A stretch of 64,000 bases of DNA from Clonostachys chloroleuca (GCA_037952775.1 JBANAY010000003.1:3162001-3226000), one strand, 5' to 3'; shown: positions 49,338 to 61,147, counted from the stretch's first letter. The notes: generated from the letters alone by a model not told the origin. Translations and numbers: made by a program.

Positions 49338-50374
49338 CTTGAGCAAAACTAACACAGTGACAGTGATTATATGGGCGCTGATAGCAGTTCGGTCTAGTTC
49401 TCGCCATCCATTCACTAGTCCTAGAAGTATCAATATTATCTGCTAATAGCTAGAATTAAACGTCCGATCGATGCAGATGGAAGGGCGTGAGGGGTTCACA
49501 TCTGCACCAGCTGGCATAATCCAACGGCGAGTGTCACATGGACTGAGCAGATGTGGACCAGTCAGATCTACGGAAACTACATGATGCCACCCAGCAGGTG
49601 AAGTTTACCAATCACGAATGCAGGAGGCGTTGAGAGCCCGCAAGAAGGTTGGGCGACTGAAACCCAATCGCGTGAGAGAATTCATGCTCTTACTGACGCG
49701 CCAGGATGCAAATAGATATCCAGGGTAAGAGGCTCGTCCAAACATGTGTACAGCCTTATCACTTCGCCAAGATATTTCCTCGTGATGACGGGCGGGGGAG
49801 GCTGCCAGGTGATGAAGACGCCAAACAGCAAATCTAGCCTGTAAACATGAAATCGTGTACTCGGACCCGGAACTCTTTTCTATTCATTGACCATGATGAC
49901 CAAAATCATGGGAGAATAATACACTTTTAGATCTTTTACTAATTTGTTCTTGGATTCAATGTGCATTTCATTTGTGTTGGAAGACACTGTCAGTCGCCTT
50001 GGCAAGCTGAATTATCGTGTCCCTTGTCACAAAGTATATGTAAAGGTGTCAGAAAGTGTAGAGCAAACCGTATTGAAATCAGTTGGGTAAAGTCTAAAGA
50101 CTGCATACTTCATTGCATGTATAAGTGGCAAACTTCCTACAGCCTTACCATGACCTTGCCACAAGTTAACTTGAACCTTACTTGTATGTTCCTCGTATGC
50201 AGAGAGGTATCGAAGCCCGTGGAGTCCCAAGGACACGATGTTAAATACGGTCAGTCAGACCAGAACCCACCTGGCTGTGCTTCTCCTTGCCTCCTACAAT
50301 TGCTGTAGCCTGAAGAAAATCTCCCAAATTCCAAATCTCCAAATCTTCAAATCACATTATACTAAAGCTCAAAC
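49338..50374. other. Intergenic, upstream of the NLR-like and HNH-like genes
   Basis: About 1 kb between the two divergent starts. Somewhat AT-rich in the right half. Short open frames have no recognisable content. It must hold both promoters if both genes are or were expressed. Confidence 0.5.
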
Positions 50375-51843
50375 ATGGACAATCGCTGGCGACTGAAACC
50401 CAGGCCAAGCCGAATGCAAGAGAAGCTGAGGCAGTGCCGTGCCGTGAGCGATGAATACCTGAACCTGCTCGAGCGGTACGAATGCCTGCGGCATGAAGTA
50501 GAACCCAGATTCCGACCTGATGAACTGCAGCCGGTAATCGACGACCGAGCGCAACTTGCAGAGATGGCCATACTCAAGGTCGAGATGGCCGAAAAGAACA
50601 AGGAGATTGCCCGCCTGGAGCTAGAGGTGACCATCGAGGAGCTCAAAATATGGCCGCATTCCAGAGAGTTTCTCGAACGAAGGATGAGGCTTGTGAGCAA
50701 CCGCTTCCTAGCTGCTGGTGAGGAGGTGTGGACGAGTGAGAGGAAGAGGATCGGAGAACTTCACTCAGACTTCTTCCCCATGTGCAATTTCGGCTTTCAT
50801 GATTGCATGGTGGCTCTTTATCGACAACCTGATGATCCTGTTGGGGAAGCAATGTTTGGCACAAGCACAATGGGCGAAACTATGGTAGTGCCTTGTGACG
50901 GTTGGCTCGCAGACTCTAACGGAGGACCCATGGTGCGGTGCCAGATATCTGGAGAATTGTTCCCGGTAGCTGATATGAGGGCTGCTCCCATCGTTCCCGA
51001 TTTTGTTCATACCAGCGCCTTCGGCCCGTTGCTGTTCGGGAGTGGTGCCGAATCACTACGAGGATCCGGCAACTTCCTTTCCCTCCACAGAGAAATCGAG
51101 AAGTGGTTCGGGACGTACAAGCTGGTGATCCTCCCAAATGATCCCGAAGAAACACCCATCAGGCGCTGGAAAACAGCGGTCATCTCCTCCCAACTGAACA
51201 GCGAGCGCTTTGCGGGTCGGGAAACGCTGGTTTCAGCGTTCGATTCACAGGAGCTGGTCTTCCACGACGAGGAGCGTCCGGTTGCGAAATTTGCCTATTT
51301 CCACTTCGTGATGGCTCTCGTCCGCATCAAGATGCTCAACTATGAGGGATGGCGAGATGTATGGGCCGAGTACTGGATCAACCCCCTTTTCCCCGAGGGA
51401 GTTTGTACATGCGGGGATGCATGCTGTTTGCTTTGTTTACGCATTTCAGCTTTTGCGGCGCTGATCTGGTCATTATCGACTCATGGATTCGGGGTAACGG
51501 GTTTTACGAGGACGAAATCCTACATGGCCGTGAAAAGGACGAGTTGGCCCGCCGAATTCTAGTTGGGGTAGAGGAGGCTGTGGTGAAAACAGAGGACGAA
51601 GCGGAAAGAATCGCCGGTCCGGACGATTCGGAAACGGAATCTGACAGCTCTGAAGACTCTGATAGTTCTGAAGACTTTGAAGATGACTCGGAAGCGGATA
51701 GCTCTGAAGACGGTTCAGAAGCGGATAACCCTGAAGACGGTTCAGAAACAGATAACCCTGAAGGCGGTTCAGAAACGGATGACTCTGAAGAGAATTCAGG
51801 AACGGAATCCGACAGTACAGAGGATTACATGGCAGACGATTGA
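50375..51843 (+). CDS. Fungal HNH-like (HNH_2) domain protein with acidic repeat tail
   Basis: One exon of about 489 residues if a frame break at the C-run 51391-51394 is closed by one extra C. That joins WAEYWINPLFP to RGSLYMRGCMLFALFTHFSF. Residues about 10-110 are a charged coiled-coil-like region. The middle resembles the fungal HNH_2 nuclease-like family: VRCQISGELFPVADMRAAPI, then GPLLFGSGAESLRGSGNFLSLHREIEKWFGTYKLVILP, RWKTAVISS, and PVAKFAYFHFVMALVRIKMLNYEGW. The family block is normally AAHxVP with a conserved His; here it reads AAPIVP, so the core His is missing and nuclease activity is doubtful. The tail is very acidic with 9-residue repeats (EDGSETDNP). Its neighbour is the NLR-like pseudogene. 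These proteins are lineage-expanded in fungi and their role is unknown. Confidence 0.7.
51704..51795. repeat. Tandem 27-bp coding repeat
   Basis: Starts at 51704, 51731, 51758 and 51785 with a constant 27-base spacing; each copy encodes a variant of EDGSEADNP. Copies differ by a few bases. It lies in the acidic tail of the HNH-like protein gene and should be prone to copy-number change. Confidence 0.75.
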
Positions 51844-53808
51844 ATATCTTCATGGCATAGTGTCGAATCTTCTTGTTGTCCCCCCTCATCTCCATGACTT
51901 GCAAAAGCCAGCATGTATATCTGTTTTTATTCCATCACGGTCAGAAGCTTTGTTTTTACATCGTTGAGAAAACCACTATTTTATAGAGAATGGATTAGGT
52001 TTAATTCCCAGGACCTCAATCAAACATGACATAGAACCAAGTACATGATATCAAGTTCCGCACACCAAAGCTGCCAATATTGTGTTCTGATTTGATATCA
52101 ACACCATCAACACAACAAGCAACAATGCCCCGAGGCAACACATGAGCAATTGTTTGTTATTTTGTATTATTGCAGTGAAGAAAGAATATTAGGTCAATAA
52201 GTAGGGGCAGCGGCAGGCTGGTGGCGAGTCCTCGATCACCCTTCCTCACATCTTCCGCAGCTCCTCCTCTGTTCACTTCGCACGCTCCTCTGATTTTAAA
52301 CGCATAAGCCAACAATGAGAAAGAATCAACTTCCAACATTTCCCTTCTCCAAGGAACCAAACCAACCAATTTGCAAAATGGTCCACTTTCTCAACGCCAA
52401 AAAGCAATCGACTTCAGAATGAGGTAAGATCCAGCTGGCCTATGCTTCAATTTCTGAACCAAACTGATTGCAGAATCGCCATGGAAGGGCTCAAAGAATT
52501 GGAGGGCCTCGACCGGAAGGTCTGTATTGAAAAATTGACTGTGAGCTTCATCTTCTCCAAATTCAGAATCCATACCTTGTGAAACGGTGCTGGTCACAAC
52601 GCAGATTGCCCCCCGCTTCCATGTCAACAACATCATCTCCAAGCACACCAGTTCCTTCACTGCCAGCTCTCACAAGCTCTATACTTTGTGTGCGACCACC
52701 CAAATATGAGTGGCGATGAATCTACTACTCGCATAAAGCAATACCTGTCAAGTGGTGGCCATGCTTGGTTTCTAGGAGAAGCGAAATTTCACCCTCTCAT
52801 CTTCCATGACTGGGCAAAAGTCTGTCTTTGATTTCTTTAACGGTAGCAAAAGCTCAATTCTGTGATCGGTTCAGACAATCCCACGATTGGTGAAGACCTA
52901 GTCCCATGACGGGAACATACCTTATTCCATGATGGTTGAAAATCAATGGACGATGCTCCTAAAGGTGATATAGCTCTTACGTGCTTGGTAGCCCGCGGGT
53001 GGCGCGTGGAAATCTCGCAACGACCAGTCCATTGATTTGACGTAAATTCTGAGCTCTTTAGCACTTCATGCCAAGTAGTATGTCTACATCCGGCGTATTG
53101 GCCTTCCCACCCAAGGTGCATTCTATCAGGCGGGCTTCTCCTTTTTTTCTCTTCCCTTTTGCTAGGGGTCAACGGAACTGCAAAGAGTTGCTTGAACACG
53201 GCTTTAAGGAGAGTTCTTCATGCTCGTTGAAATTTTATTGCTCTAACATGGTCTATTCGAAGCTGGAGTTTAATAGCAGAAGCGTCCACCGCTCTCGACG
53301 TTTCTTGAGACTCGGTAAGGAATGGTTCTCACGCCATATCATACTCAAAGCCTCAGCGAGTCTCACATAGTGAGTATAGCTTCTATGTCCTCTCGCAAAG
53401 AAAAATAAAACGAGGCAAGACAGCTACAAGACATGTATGTCATGGGTTCGACAGATTTACCACTCCCTACTTCCACCTCAAGTTCAAGGCAGACGGGGTT
53501 CTCAATGCACACTTGTAAGTTGTCAAAATTCTCAGATTGAGAACCAGTAGCATAATGAGGCAGAGCCCGTCCCACAAGGGGCACAGGTAGTCAAAGCCAA
53601 TCAACCCTTCAGCAGGGTGTAGAACGATACGAAAACCACTAGTCAAAAACAAACAAATTGGTGAATACAAATGGAACCAAACCCCCCCCCCGGTCGCTTA
53701 TTCTGTACCCGAGGCCGCTCCTCCTGCTCCGTTTCCTTGAACGCCAATTTCCGTTCCTATATCGCTTGCCTATTCATGGACCATCCTCAATCTTGGGACA
53801 AAAGGCTC
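51844..53808. other. Intergenic, upstream of the snf1 3' end
   Basis: About 2 kb without a confident gene. A possible tiny spliced frame (52419-52709) is listed separately. The rest has only short frames. The last 200 bases are the snf1 3' region. Confidence 0.5.
52419..52709 (+). CDS. Possible small spliced gene, 58 residues (weak)
   Basis: Exons 52419-52423, 52474-52540 and 52605-52709 would encode MRIAMEGLKELEGLDRKVCI and onward to the stop, with donors GTAAGA and GTGAGC and acceptors TTGCAG and CGCAG in matching phases. The 5-base first exon is unusual, and an upstream start in another exon is possible. I do not recognise the product. The main argument is two well-formed introns keeping one frame; chance is a real alternative. 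Confidence 0.25.
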
Positions 53809-56147
53809 TTAGCCTGCCTCAGCGAGCTGCATGATAAGTTTCGCTGCCATATCCAGGAAGGGATATGGACTGGTGACCTCCTTCTCCTCAAGCATCTTAC
53901 CATGGGCCGTCTCGTAGCCTGAGCACTTGAAGTCGACCAGGTAGACCCCCTGCTCCATTTCATAAATCTGGATATCTAAATGCATGGCAACAAAGGGTTT
54001 CGGCGAGCCGCCTTCTGCCGTGGAGAGTTGGTAGCTATCTGGGCTGCCAACAATATCTTTCCCAGGTCCCACAGGCAAATTGCGGACCTTCTTTTGGATT
54101 GCTAGGTGGCAGACATTAGCTAGGACCTAATTAATAATAATAAAAGATGATATATACGTACTTGAAGCGTCCCACCTGACTTTGATGTGCCAAGGGTCGG
54201 CGGGGAGCTTATATCTTTGAGTAGGGTCGAGGCTTGTGGTCGAACGACCACCAGCAGATCTGCCATCATAATAATCGGCAAAGCTACCCTGCCCACTATG
54301 GCCACCATCACTACCTCTGCCCTGGTTAGGGTCGAAATCTTCATCAGGTACATGCGTCGCACCCAATTTACGCAGAGCCTTGTGAATCGTGAGTAAGGCT
54401 TCCCAAGGCGCATTACGCGATCGGATGCCAAACTGCCACCTCACAGGCTTGGTTTTCTTTTGGGTGCTCACGGGCGTTAGCCCCTGAGGCCGCTTGACAG
54501 CGGCCTCTTCGATACGCAGCTGGCTTCGAGAGTGAGGCTTTAGACGACGTGCCATTTCTTGCCTCTCTGCATCTGTTCTTGATGAAGGGGGCTCTTCGAT
54601 CCCTGTTGTTTCTGAAGGGGTGACTTGCTCCCGTCCAGTCTTCTGGCGCTCCCAAAAGTCCTTGTGGTAGTTCGGGAGACTGCTTGGCAGAATACCAATT
54701 TTGCTGACGTATGGCCGAGGAGATACCGTGCTGCTCGATATCCCCGACTTGGATGATTGGCTCATCATTGGGCTGGCACTCTCTGGCTCAGCGAGCAAGA
54801 TCTCTGGGTGTTCTAGTTCGAAAGCTGTGAGAGGATGAACAACAAATGGAGGCATAGGGAGTGTACTCACGATTCACCTGCATAAGCTTGTTTTCTCTCA
54901 CAATCATGTAGGCATCCTTGATAGCCGAGGGCTCCTCAGCTTGCAGTGCTTCCTCAACATCACCTTTCCCGTAACCCATAGTTTTACTAATCTTTTCGGT
55001 GATTTCATTATGCAGCCTCTCTTGCACCTTCTCAGGGGCATTTGGCGCAAGGTCGCTCTTTTCAATGGCCTTGTTAGGGTCCACTCCGGTGTGAAGGAAT
55101 TCTTCAGCTGGACGCGCCAGATATGGAGGAAGATCCTTCAGGAACCATGGGTCCTCTCGAATATCATCAATCGTAGCTCTCTGAACCGGATTTACGACAA
55201 GCATCTTTTTGATGAGGTTGGCTGCGCCAGTAGGCATCCATTGCGGAATGCTATATGTTCCTCTTGCGATCTTGGCGAACAGGCTAGGGATATGTTCATC
55301 GTCGAAAGGTAGACGGCCCACCAGGAGGACGTAGAGAATGACACCGCAGCTCCATACGTCCACTTCAGGGCCAGCATAGAGCTTACCGCCAATAACTTCT
55401 GGAGCAGCATAATTCGGGCTGCCACAGCTTGTCTTAAGAAAGTTACCGTCTGTCATGATGTTGCTCAAACCGAAATCGGCGATCTTCACATTGAGGTTCT
55501 CGTCCAAAAGCAAATTCTCTGGCTTAAGGTCGCGATGGACGATCTTGTGACGATGGCAGTATTCAACTGCGCACAGCATTTGTTGGAAAAATCGGCGGGC
55601 CTCTGCTTCCTTCATCCGCCCGTGGGCAACAATGTAGTCGAAAAGCTCACCGCCTGCATACTCAAGGACCATGATGATCTCGTTAGGAGTTTTAATCACA
55701 GTGTATCTAGAAAACCCCAGGTTAGTATGAGATTGGAAAACGAGGGAGCCTAGTTCGTCTCACGCACAATTTGATGATATGTGGATGTCGCAGCAGTTGG
55801 AGGTACTCGATCTCCCGCTCGACACGACCAGCCATGTCACGGCTGATCAGCTTCTTTCTTGCGATGATCTTTAGAGCGACCTGCTGTCCAGTTCCATGAT
55901 GTATGGCAAGCTTGACTTTCCCGAAAGATCCTTCTCCCAAGGTACGCACAACCTTATAAGCACCGATTCGCTGTTCTGTCTTCTTCCTAGTCGGCATCTC
56001 AGCCGCACCGGGCCGAGGGGATAGGACCTGCTCCTCGGGTCCATTGTCGGGTTGTTGAGGAGGAGGCGGCGGCTGGAACTGTCGGCGCACGTGGGAAGAG
56101 GAGAGAGATATTGTCAGCTCCTCATCCTCGAATCCGCGAGGGGCCAT
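53809..56147 (-). CDS. snf1: Snf1/AMPK catalytic kinase subunit
   Basis: Alpha subunit of the energy-sensing kinase that relieves glucose repression, including of isocitrate lyase. Exons (minus): 56147-55768, 55706-54871, 54824-54162 and 54101-53809, 723 residues. Kinase domain about residues 60-320: GEGSFGKVKLA (P-loop), ALKIIARKK (Lys), HRDLKPENLLLDENL, ADFGLSNIMTDGNFLKTSCG with the activation-loop Thr, and SPNYAAPEVI. Then come the UBA/auto-inhibitory region (SKTMGYGKGDVEEAL) and the C-terminal regulatory domain (WQFGIRSRNAPWEALLTIHKAL ... RWDAS, YLVDFKCSGYE). The start ATG 56147 (MAPRGFEDEELTISLSSSHV) matches hypocrealean Snf1; the open frame runs further upstream without similarity. Exon 2 ends at the strong donor GTGAGT, giving VNPFELEHPE. 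Four exons, all junctions in phase. Confidence 0.95.
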
Positions 56148-56704
56148 GGTGGCGGCTGGGGACCAGGTGGTCTTGGGCTGAGAAAACCAAGGCTCCCTCG
56201 TGGGGTCGGCTCTTACAAGTCGGCGTCGGTCGGAGGAAAGGCTGTGAGATGGGCGCAGCGGCGATGGGACGATGGAAATTCGCCGGTCTGATGTATGACG
56301 TCCTGCTAAGCTCAGCCTGGATTGACGAGCGTGCCAGACATAGAAGCTGAGGTGGAGTTCTGTCGTATTCTGGTTGGGAATGATGGGACGGTTTGGAGCT
56401 GTTGATGCTGTGGGGTGGAGTGGAGGGGTTGGTTCCGGACGCCGGGGGCGAGGCGAGTATCGGTACCTGTCCGCTATCTGGGGAAGCCAGTCGCCGTAGA
56501 TTGGGAGGACGGGCAAGGTTAGGACGCAGGTACTTGTACGACATTACGTAGCGGCAGTCGCTGGTGCCGCTGAAAGAATCCGGGACAGGCTTGGCAGGGT
56601 GGGGCACAAGCTTCCACCTGTGCTCCCTTGCCAGCAGCAGACTCAATTGCCCAGCACAAGCTGCAAATTGATGGTCTTGCGAATCTGAGCTTGACATCAG
56701 CAAC
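56148..56704. other. Divergent promoter region, snf1 / next gene
   Basis: About 560 bases separate the two starts. Open frames extend into it on the minus strand from snf1, but no second gene is supported. It should hold the promoters and 5' UTRs of both genes. Confidence 0.5.
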
Positions 56705-57504
56705 ATGTTTTCCCTTTCATCCAGTATCCGATGGGCCCCGCGAGCCCATCTGGTCTTTGCCAGAGCAATTTCGTCACTACCCAACAATCCACATATTGTA
56801 AGCTTTAATGCGAGCGCAAACCAGGTCCTCCGAGCTACCTGATTGACCACCGATCGCCAGAAAGTGTTCGACGACCACACGTCCCCAGCATCCCACATCC
56901 TAACTCTCCTCGACAACGATCCGCCTTCGAAGCAGCTTTCCATTGGAACATCTGCCATCATCCCGCCAACCCCCCAATCCTTTCGCCAGAACCCCGAATT
57001 CCTCAAGATTCTGGATCAAGTAATTCGGGAGTACGGCCACGAAGATGAAGATGTTGTGAGCCAAGCCCGCGCACTAGCCGGGCCTGGAGGATTCAATCTT
57101 GGATCTGGAGGAGTCTTCTTTCCCCAGCAGAAGCGCCGCCAAAAGAAAGGTGCTGCTGGAGGGGATGGCGCTGGAGGTGCAAGCTCCCAGGGTGGTGCTG
57201 GGGGTGCAGGCCGAGGTGGATGGGTGCACTTGAGCGATCGCAGAAACCCTCCCGACTACGGCAGAATAGCCTGGCCAGAGGATATCCTTGGCAGTGTCGA
57301 GGTGGATCAGACAGGCACTGTAATCGGCAAAGTCCAACCCAGTGGAACCTATCGTATCGTCACGAACGAAGGCATGTAAGTTCTACCATCGCCAACGACC
57401 TCTGGTCCGACAGTAACTGATCTTCAGATAGACTTGGATTGAGCCCTTTCCTAAGGGAGAAACTGGTTGAGAGACTAAAACAAGAATATGCCAAGGCGAA
57501 CTGA
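56705..57504 (+). CDS. Unrecognised conserved-looking protein with possible mitochondrial leader
   Basis: Exons 56705-56797, 56861-57375 and 57432-57504, 226 residues. Exon 2 has no ATG and a stop just upstream, so a 5' exon is needed. ATG 56705 with donor GTAAGC and acceptor CGCCAG fits the phase and gives an N-terminus (MFSLSSSIRWAPRAHLVFAR) like a mitochondrial presequence. The core has LTLLDNDPPSKQLSIGTSAI, NPEFLKILDQVIREYGHED, a Gly-rich stretch (GAGGASSQGGAGGAGRGG) and GRIAWPEDILGSVEVD. The end is ILGLSPFLREKLVERLKQEY; the second intron uses the acceptor at 57430-57431 (ATAG), since the nearer CAG gives a stop. The style suggests a conserved fungal family, but I cannot name it. Exon 1 is less certain than the rest. 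Confidence 0.65.
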
Positions 57505-58423
57505 GCCAGCAGTTGTGTGGGCTACCAAGCAAAGCGACATATTGTTGCCATTATGTATGAGTTGTGGAGATGGCCTTATCCATCTGGAAAAGAGATAAAG
57601 CCCAGGGTTTAAACATCCTTGTGTATGTACGGAGATCGTTTTGCTCTGCTGTAATACTATACCATTTTCGATACGCTGATTTTTCTTCTCGTTGTCCTGA
57701 AAAACCTCTTCCAGCAAGCAACTTAAACAGCCTCCTTCTCCCCTCTTTTTTATCTACCCTATCAGCTGACATGATTGTGTGGCGAGGATGTTTCCACAGC
57801 TCCTTGCTTTTGAGCTGTACAACGTAAAGGGCTATTTTTGTCCTTGGAGCCCAAACCGAAGGTCCTACTCGACCAAAGGCAATATCCTCAACTTTGCAGG
57901 AATTCCAGTTACATCAGCAATAAGAGAGGCTAATAAGCTGACCGCGAGGAGATATTTTCCAAAGTAGTAAGAATTTACCCCGGTGATGTTAATAAAAATA
58001 CCTAGAAATGCGGCTCAGCTTGTTCCAGGTCGAGGTTCGATGAAATGGCAAGAGCGGCCATTAGCTTCTTCTGCTACAGCTCTCAGATACAGGACTATGA
58101 ATCAAGCTGAGCTTGTAAAGCTGTTTCTTATTTTGGTAAAATATCACTCTTAATTCATAGAAATAAATGTAAAAATTGTCACTTACAACAAAGTAATTAA
58201 TGCTCTTACTGGAACACGAGCTCGACGCGAGATATGCATTTATGCGGGTAAATGCATCTAGTGAAATTCAATTAAACGCGTCGACGCGGTTTGACACGGC
58301 TTCTACACCCCACCAAAAAGTCCATCATCCCATGGGAAGGATAGAGATACCCCGGATCGTATTCCTGTCTCCAACTCTACCAATACAGACTAATGCTGCA
58401 GCTCCCTTCATCCGACCTCGAAA
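57505..58423. other. Intergenic, upstream of dpb2
   Basis: About 920 bases, AT-rich at 58080-58200. Likely 3' UTR of the preceding gene and promoter of dpb2. No gene is supported. Confidence 0.5.
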
Positions 58424-60815
58424 ATGCATAAGACGCCGGCACCCTTATTTCGCAAAAGACAGCAGCAGATCCCATCATCGTCGATCCCGTCTTCGTCGCC
58501 TGCATTTGGCACCCCAGCCCATCCATTGAAACCCTTTGGTGTCAACGCCCCCAATGCCGCCATTCTCCCGATTATCCTCCCTCCGCCTACTCTCCGGCCT
58601 CTAGCCTTCCGTATATTCACAAAAAAGCATGCATTGACACTCAACTCCACCGCTCTGCAGGAGCTGGCCTCGTTCATCGGGCGACAATGTGGTTCAGGAT
58701 GGCGCGAGGAGGGTCTGGCAGAAAAGGTGCTGGAGGAGATTGCAAGAAGCTGGAAGAACTCCAATGGAGGTGTCATTGTGGAGGGCTCCAGTAAAGCGCT
58801 GCAGGATATTCTGAAAACACTAGAAGGGAACATGAGCGGGGGTAAAATCGTCGGTCAGGGAAGAGGCCTCTCGAGGGAGAACAGCTTGCTGGGGTCCACA
58901 AGCGTGGAGGGCGATATTGTCAATACGAGGCTGGGTCTAAGGCCGCAAGGTCCTGTGAGAGAGGACAGCAATACCAGCTTTGGCATGTCAAGCCTCGGAG
59001 TCAGCCAAGAAGCGGACGAGGACGACGAGGTTAATGATCCTCGGGGGTGGCTCAAGGTCATAGACGCATACGAACAGCCGCGATTACTCTTCAACGTGGG
59101 TAAGAAGCATTTTGAAAGGTATGGCAAATTCACCACATATTCAACAGTTGCCATGCTCAATAAGTTAACCAAACAACAGAGACGTCGCGAAGCCATCGTT
59201 ACTACCAGTTGCATCTCACAAAACAACAGCGTTCCGCAATCGCTACCATGTTATTCACCAGCGCCTCCTTAGAAATGAAGCATTCCAATCCTCAACCGTA
59301 TCAGAGTCCCGAAAACGATCGGGCCATCAATCATTATCGAGTCAGCAATCTCTCAAAATCACGCCGATTACCAACCTTCTGGGTCGACATGGCAGTGGAC
59401 ATATGCTTCTCGGCCAGCTAACAATACTACCTACCGGCGACTTGGCAATAAGTGACATGACTGGTACAATCGCACTCGATCTCGAACAGGCAGTGTCAAT
59501 TCCCGAAGATTCTGCTTGGTTCTGCCCTGGGATGATTGTCCTGGTTGATGGTGTGTACGAAGAGGAAGACGAGTCTGTCGGCAAAGGCTTGAGCGGCAGC
59601 AGCGGTGTTGGAGGTACGCTGGGCGGCCGTTTTCAAGGGTTCTACATCGGCCAGCCTCCCTGCGAGAAACGAAAAGCCACGCTGGGAATCAGCGGCCCTG
59701 AGGGCGGGCGGGACCAAATCATAGGAGGAGGCTTCGGCTGGATCGATTTCCTCGGCGTTGGCAGCGAGCGTGCCGTCGGCGCGAAAATGCGCAGACTGCA
59801 GAAACGCCTCCTCAGGGGCCCCTTTGAGGAAGAAGACACCCTCAGCCGCGATCGCATCGTCATTATTGGAGAGCTTAACCTCGACCAACCCCGTGCACTT
59901 CAGGCGCTTAGGAGAATATTATCTCTTTACGCCGCGGAGCCGGAAGGCAGATCGCCAATGACATTTGTTCTCACCGGCAACTTCACACAGCACGCAGTCA
60001 TGGCCCGTGGTGGCAGCGGTGGCAGTATCGAATACAAAGAATGCTTCGATGCACTGGCTTCCACGCTGTCCGACTTCCCAACCCTACTCCAAACGTGTAC
60101 ATTCGTCTTCGTCCCGGGAGACAATGACGGCTGGGTCTCCTCCTTCACAGCCGGCGGCTCCGTACCGCTGCCCAGAAAGGGGGTCCCTGATATGTTCACC
60201 TCGCGGATTCGACGTGCATTCGCAACCGCCAACGCAGAAACAAACCACGCCGTACCCGGTTCCGCGCACTGGACCACAAACCCAAGTCGCCTGTCCCTTT
60301 TTGGACCCAACAACGAGATAGTTCTCTTCAGAGACGACATCTCAGCACGTCTGAGAAGAACATGCGTCAATTTGAAATCTAAAGACGGCGCTCAGGAAAA
60401 CACAAATGAGGGTGAATCCGATGCCCCTGTACCATCTCAGTCCGAGTCCATGGATATAGACCAGGAGACTCAAGATCAAACACAAGACAACGGAACCAGC
60501 GCCCCATCATCTACGTCCCACGATACCCGCGCCGCCCAAAAGCTGGTCAAGTCCATCCTCGATCAGGGATATCTTGCTCCGTTCCGCCAGCCCCTCCGCC
60601 CCGTCCACTGGGACTATGCCGGAGCACTACACCTGTATCCGCTTCCAACGGCCATGGTTCTCGTAGACACTACAGCCCCGCCCTTCTGCATCACGTATGA
60701 AGGGTGCCATGTCATGAACCCAAGCAGTATTCTCGTCCCGGGACAAAAGGGCGTAGGCAGATGGGTAGAGTACACAATCGGCGGGCAGGGCAAGCTCCGA
60801 GAAGTGATTATCTAG
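58424..60815 (+). CDS. dpb2: DNA polymerase epsilon subunit B
   Basis: Essential non-catalytic subunit that links Pol epsilon to the CMG helicase at origins and forks. Exons are 58424-59118 and 59180-60815, 776 residues. The N-terminal segment is disordered and then helical (LQELASFIGRQCGSGWREEG). The 61-nt intron (donor GTATGG, acceptor CAACAG) looks at first like a frameshift, but splicing gives HFER-RDVAKPSLLPVASHKTTAFRNRY and restores the family block FRNRYHVIHQRLLRNEAFQ. OB-fold and inactive phosphoesterase-like regions follow: LLGRHGSGHMLLGQLTILPT, GRFQGFYIGQPPCEKR, IVIIGELNLDQPRALQALR, FVLTGNFTQ, TFVFVPGDNDGW and the C-terminal PTAMVLVDTTAPPFCITYEG with NPSSILVPGQKG. Catalytic metal ligands of active phosphoesterases are absent, as expected for B-subunits. 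Confidence 0.94.
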
Positions 60816-61147
60816 TTTTTTTTCCCAACGGCCATTCTTGATATTTGGTATGCCAGGTCAGCGATATACATATAGAACTAGTTTATAATGACGATCCATG
60901 AAATGAGAACACATTGCTTCTTTAATAAATATTCGATTCAGTCAGTCGGGTTCATTCTTTCTATCTCACAAAGACCGTAATCCTAGCTCGCTAATGACCA
61001 CTAAGATAACAAAACAATTTATGGTTAACAAATATTTAACTGTAGATAACGACCGGGAAACCCGCTACAGAAGTTCCGAAACAAGCGAATTCCAAACTTG
61101 TTGCTCGCCAAGATAATAAATTACAGGACCCAGGTTATGTTGCTTTT
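60816..61147. other. Short intergenic, convergent dpb2 / Bre4-like gene
   Basis: About 330 bases of AT-rich sequence between two stop codons, probably shared 3' UTRs. No gene is supported. Confidence 0.6.

Noticed and set aside
59119..59179. Apparent frameshift in dpb2
   Set aside because: A 61-nt intron (GTATGG...CAACAG) restores the frame exactly and gives the conserved FRNRYHVIHQR block, so no sequence error is needed.
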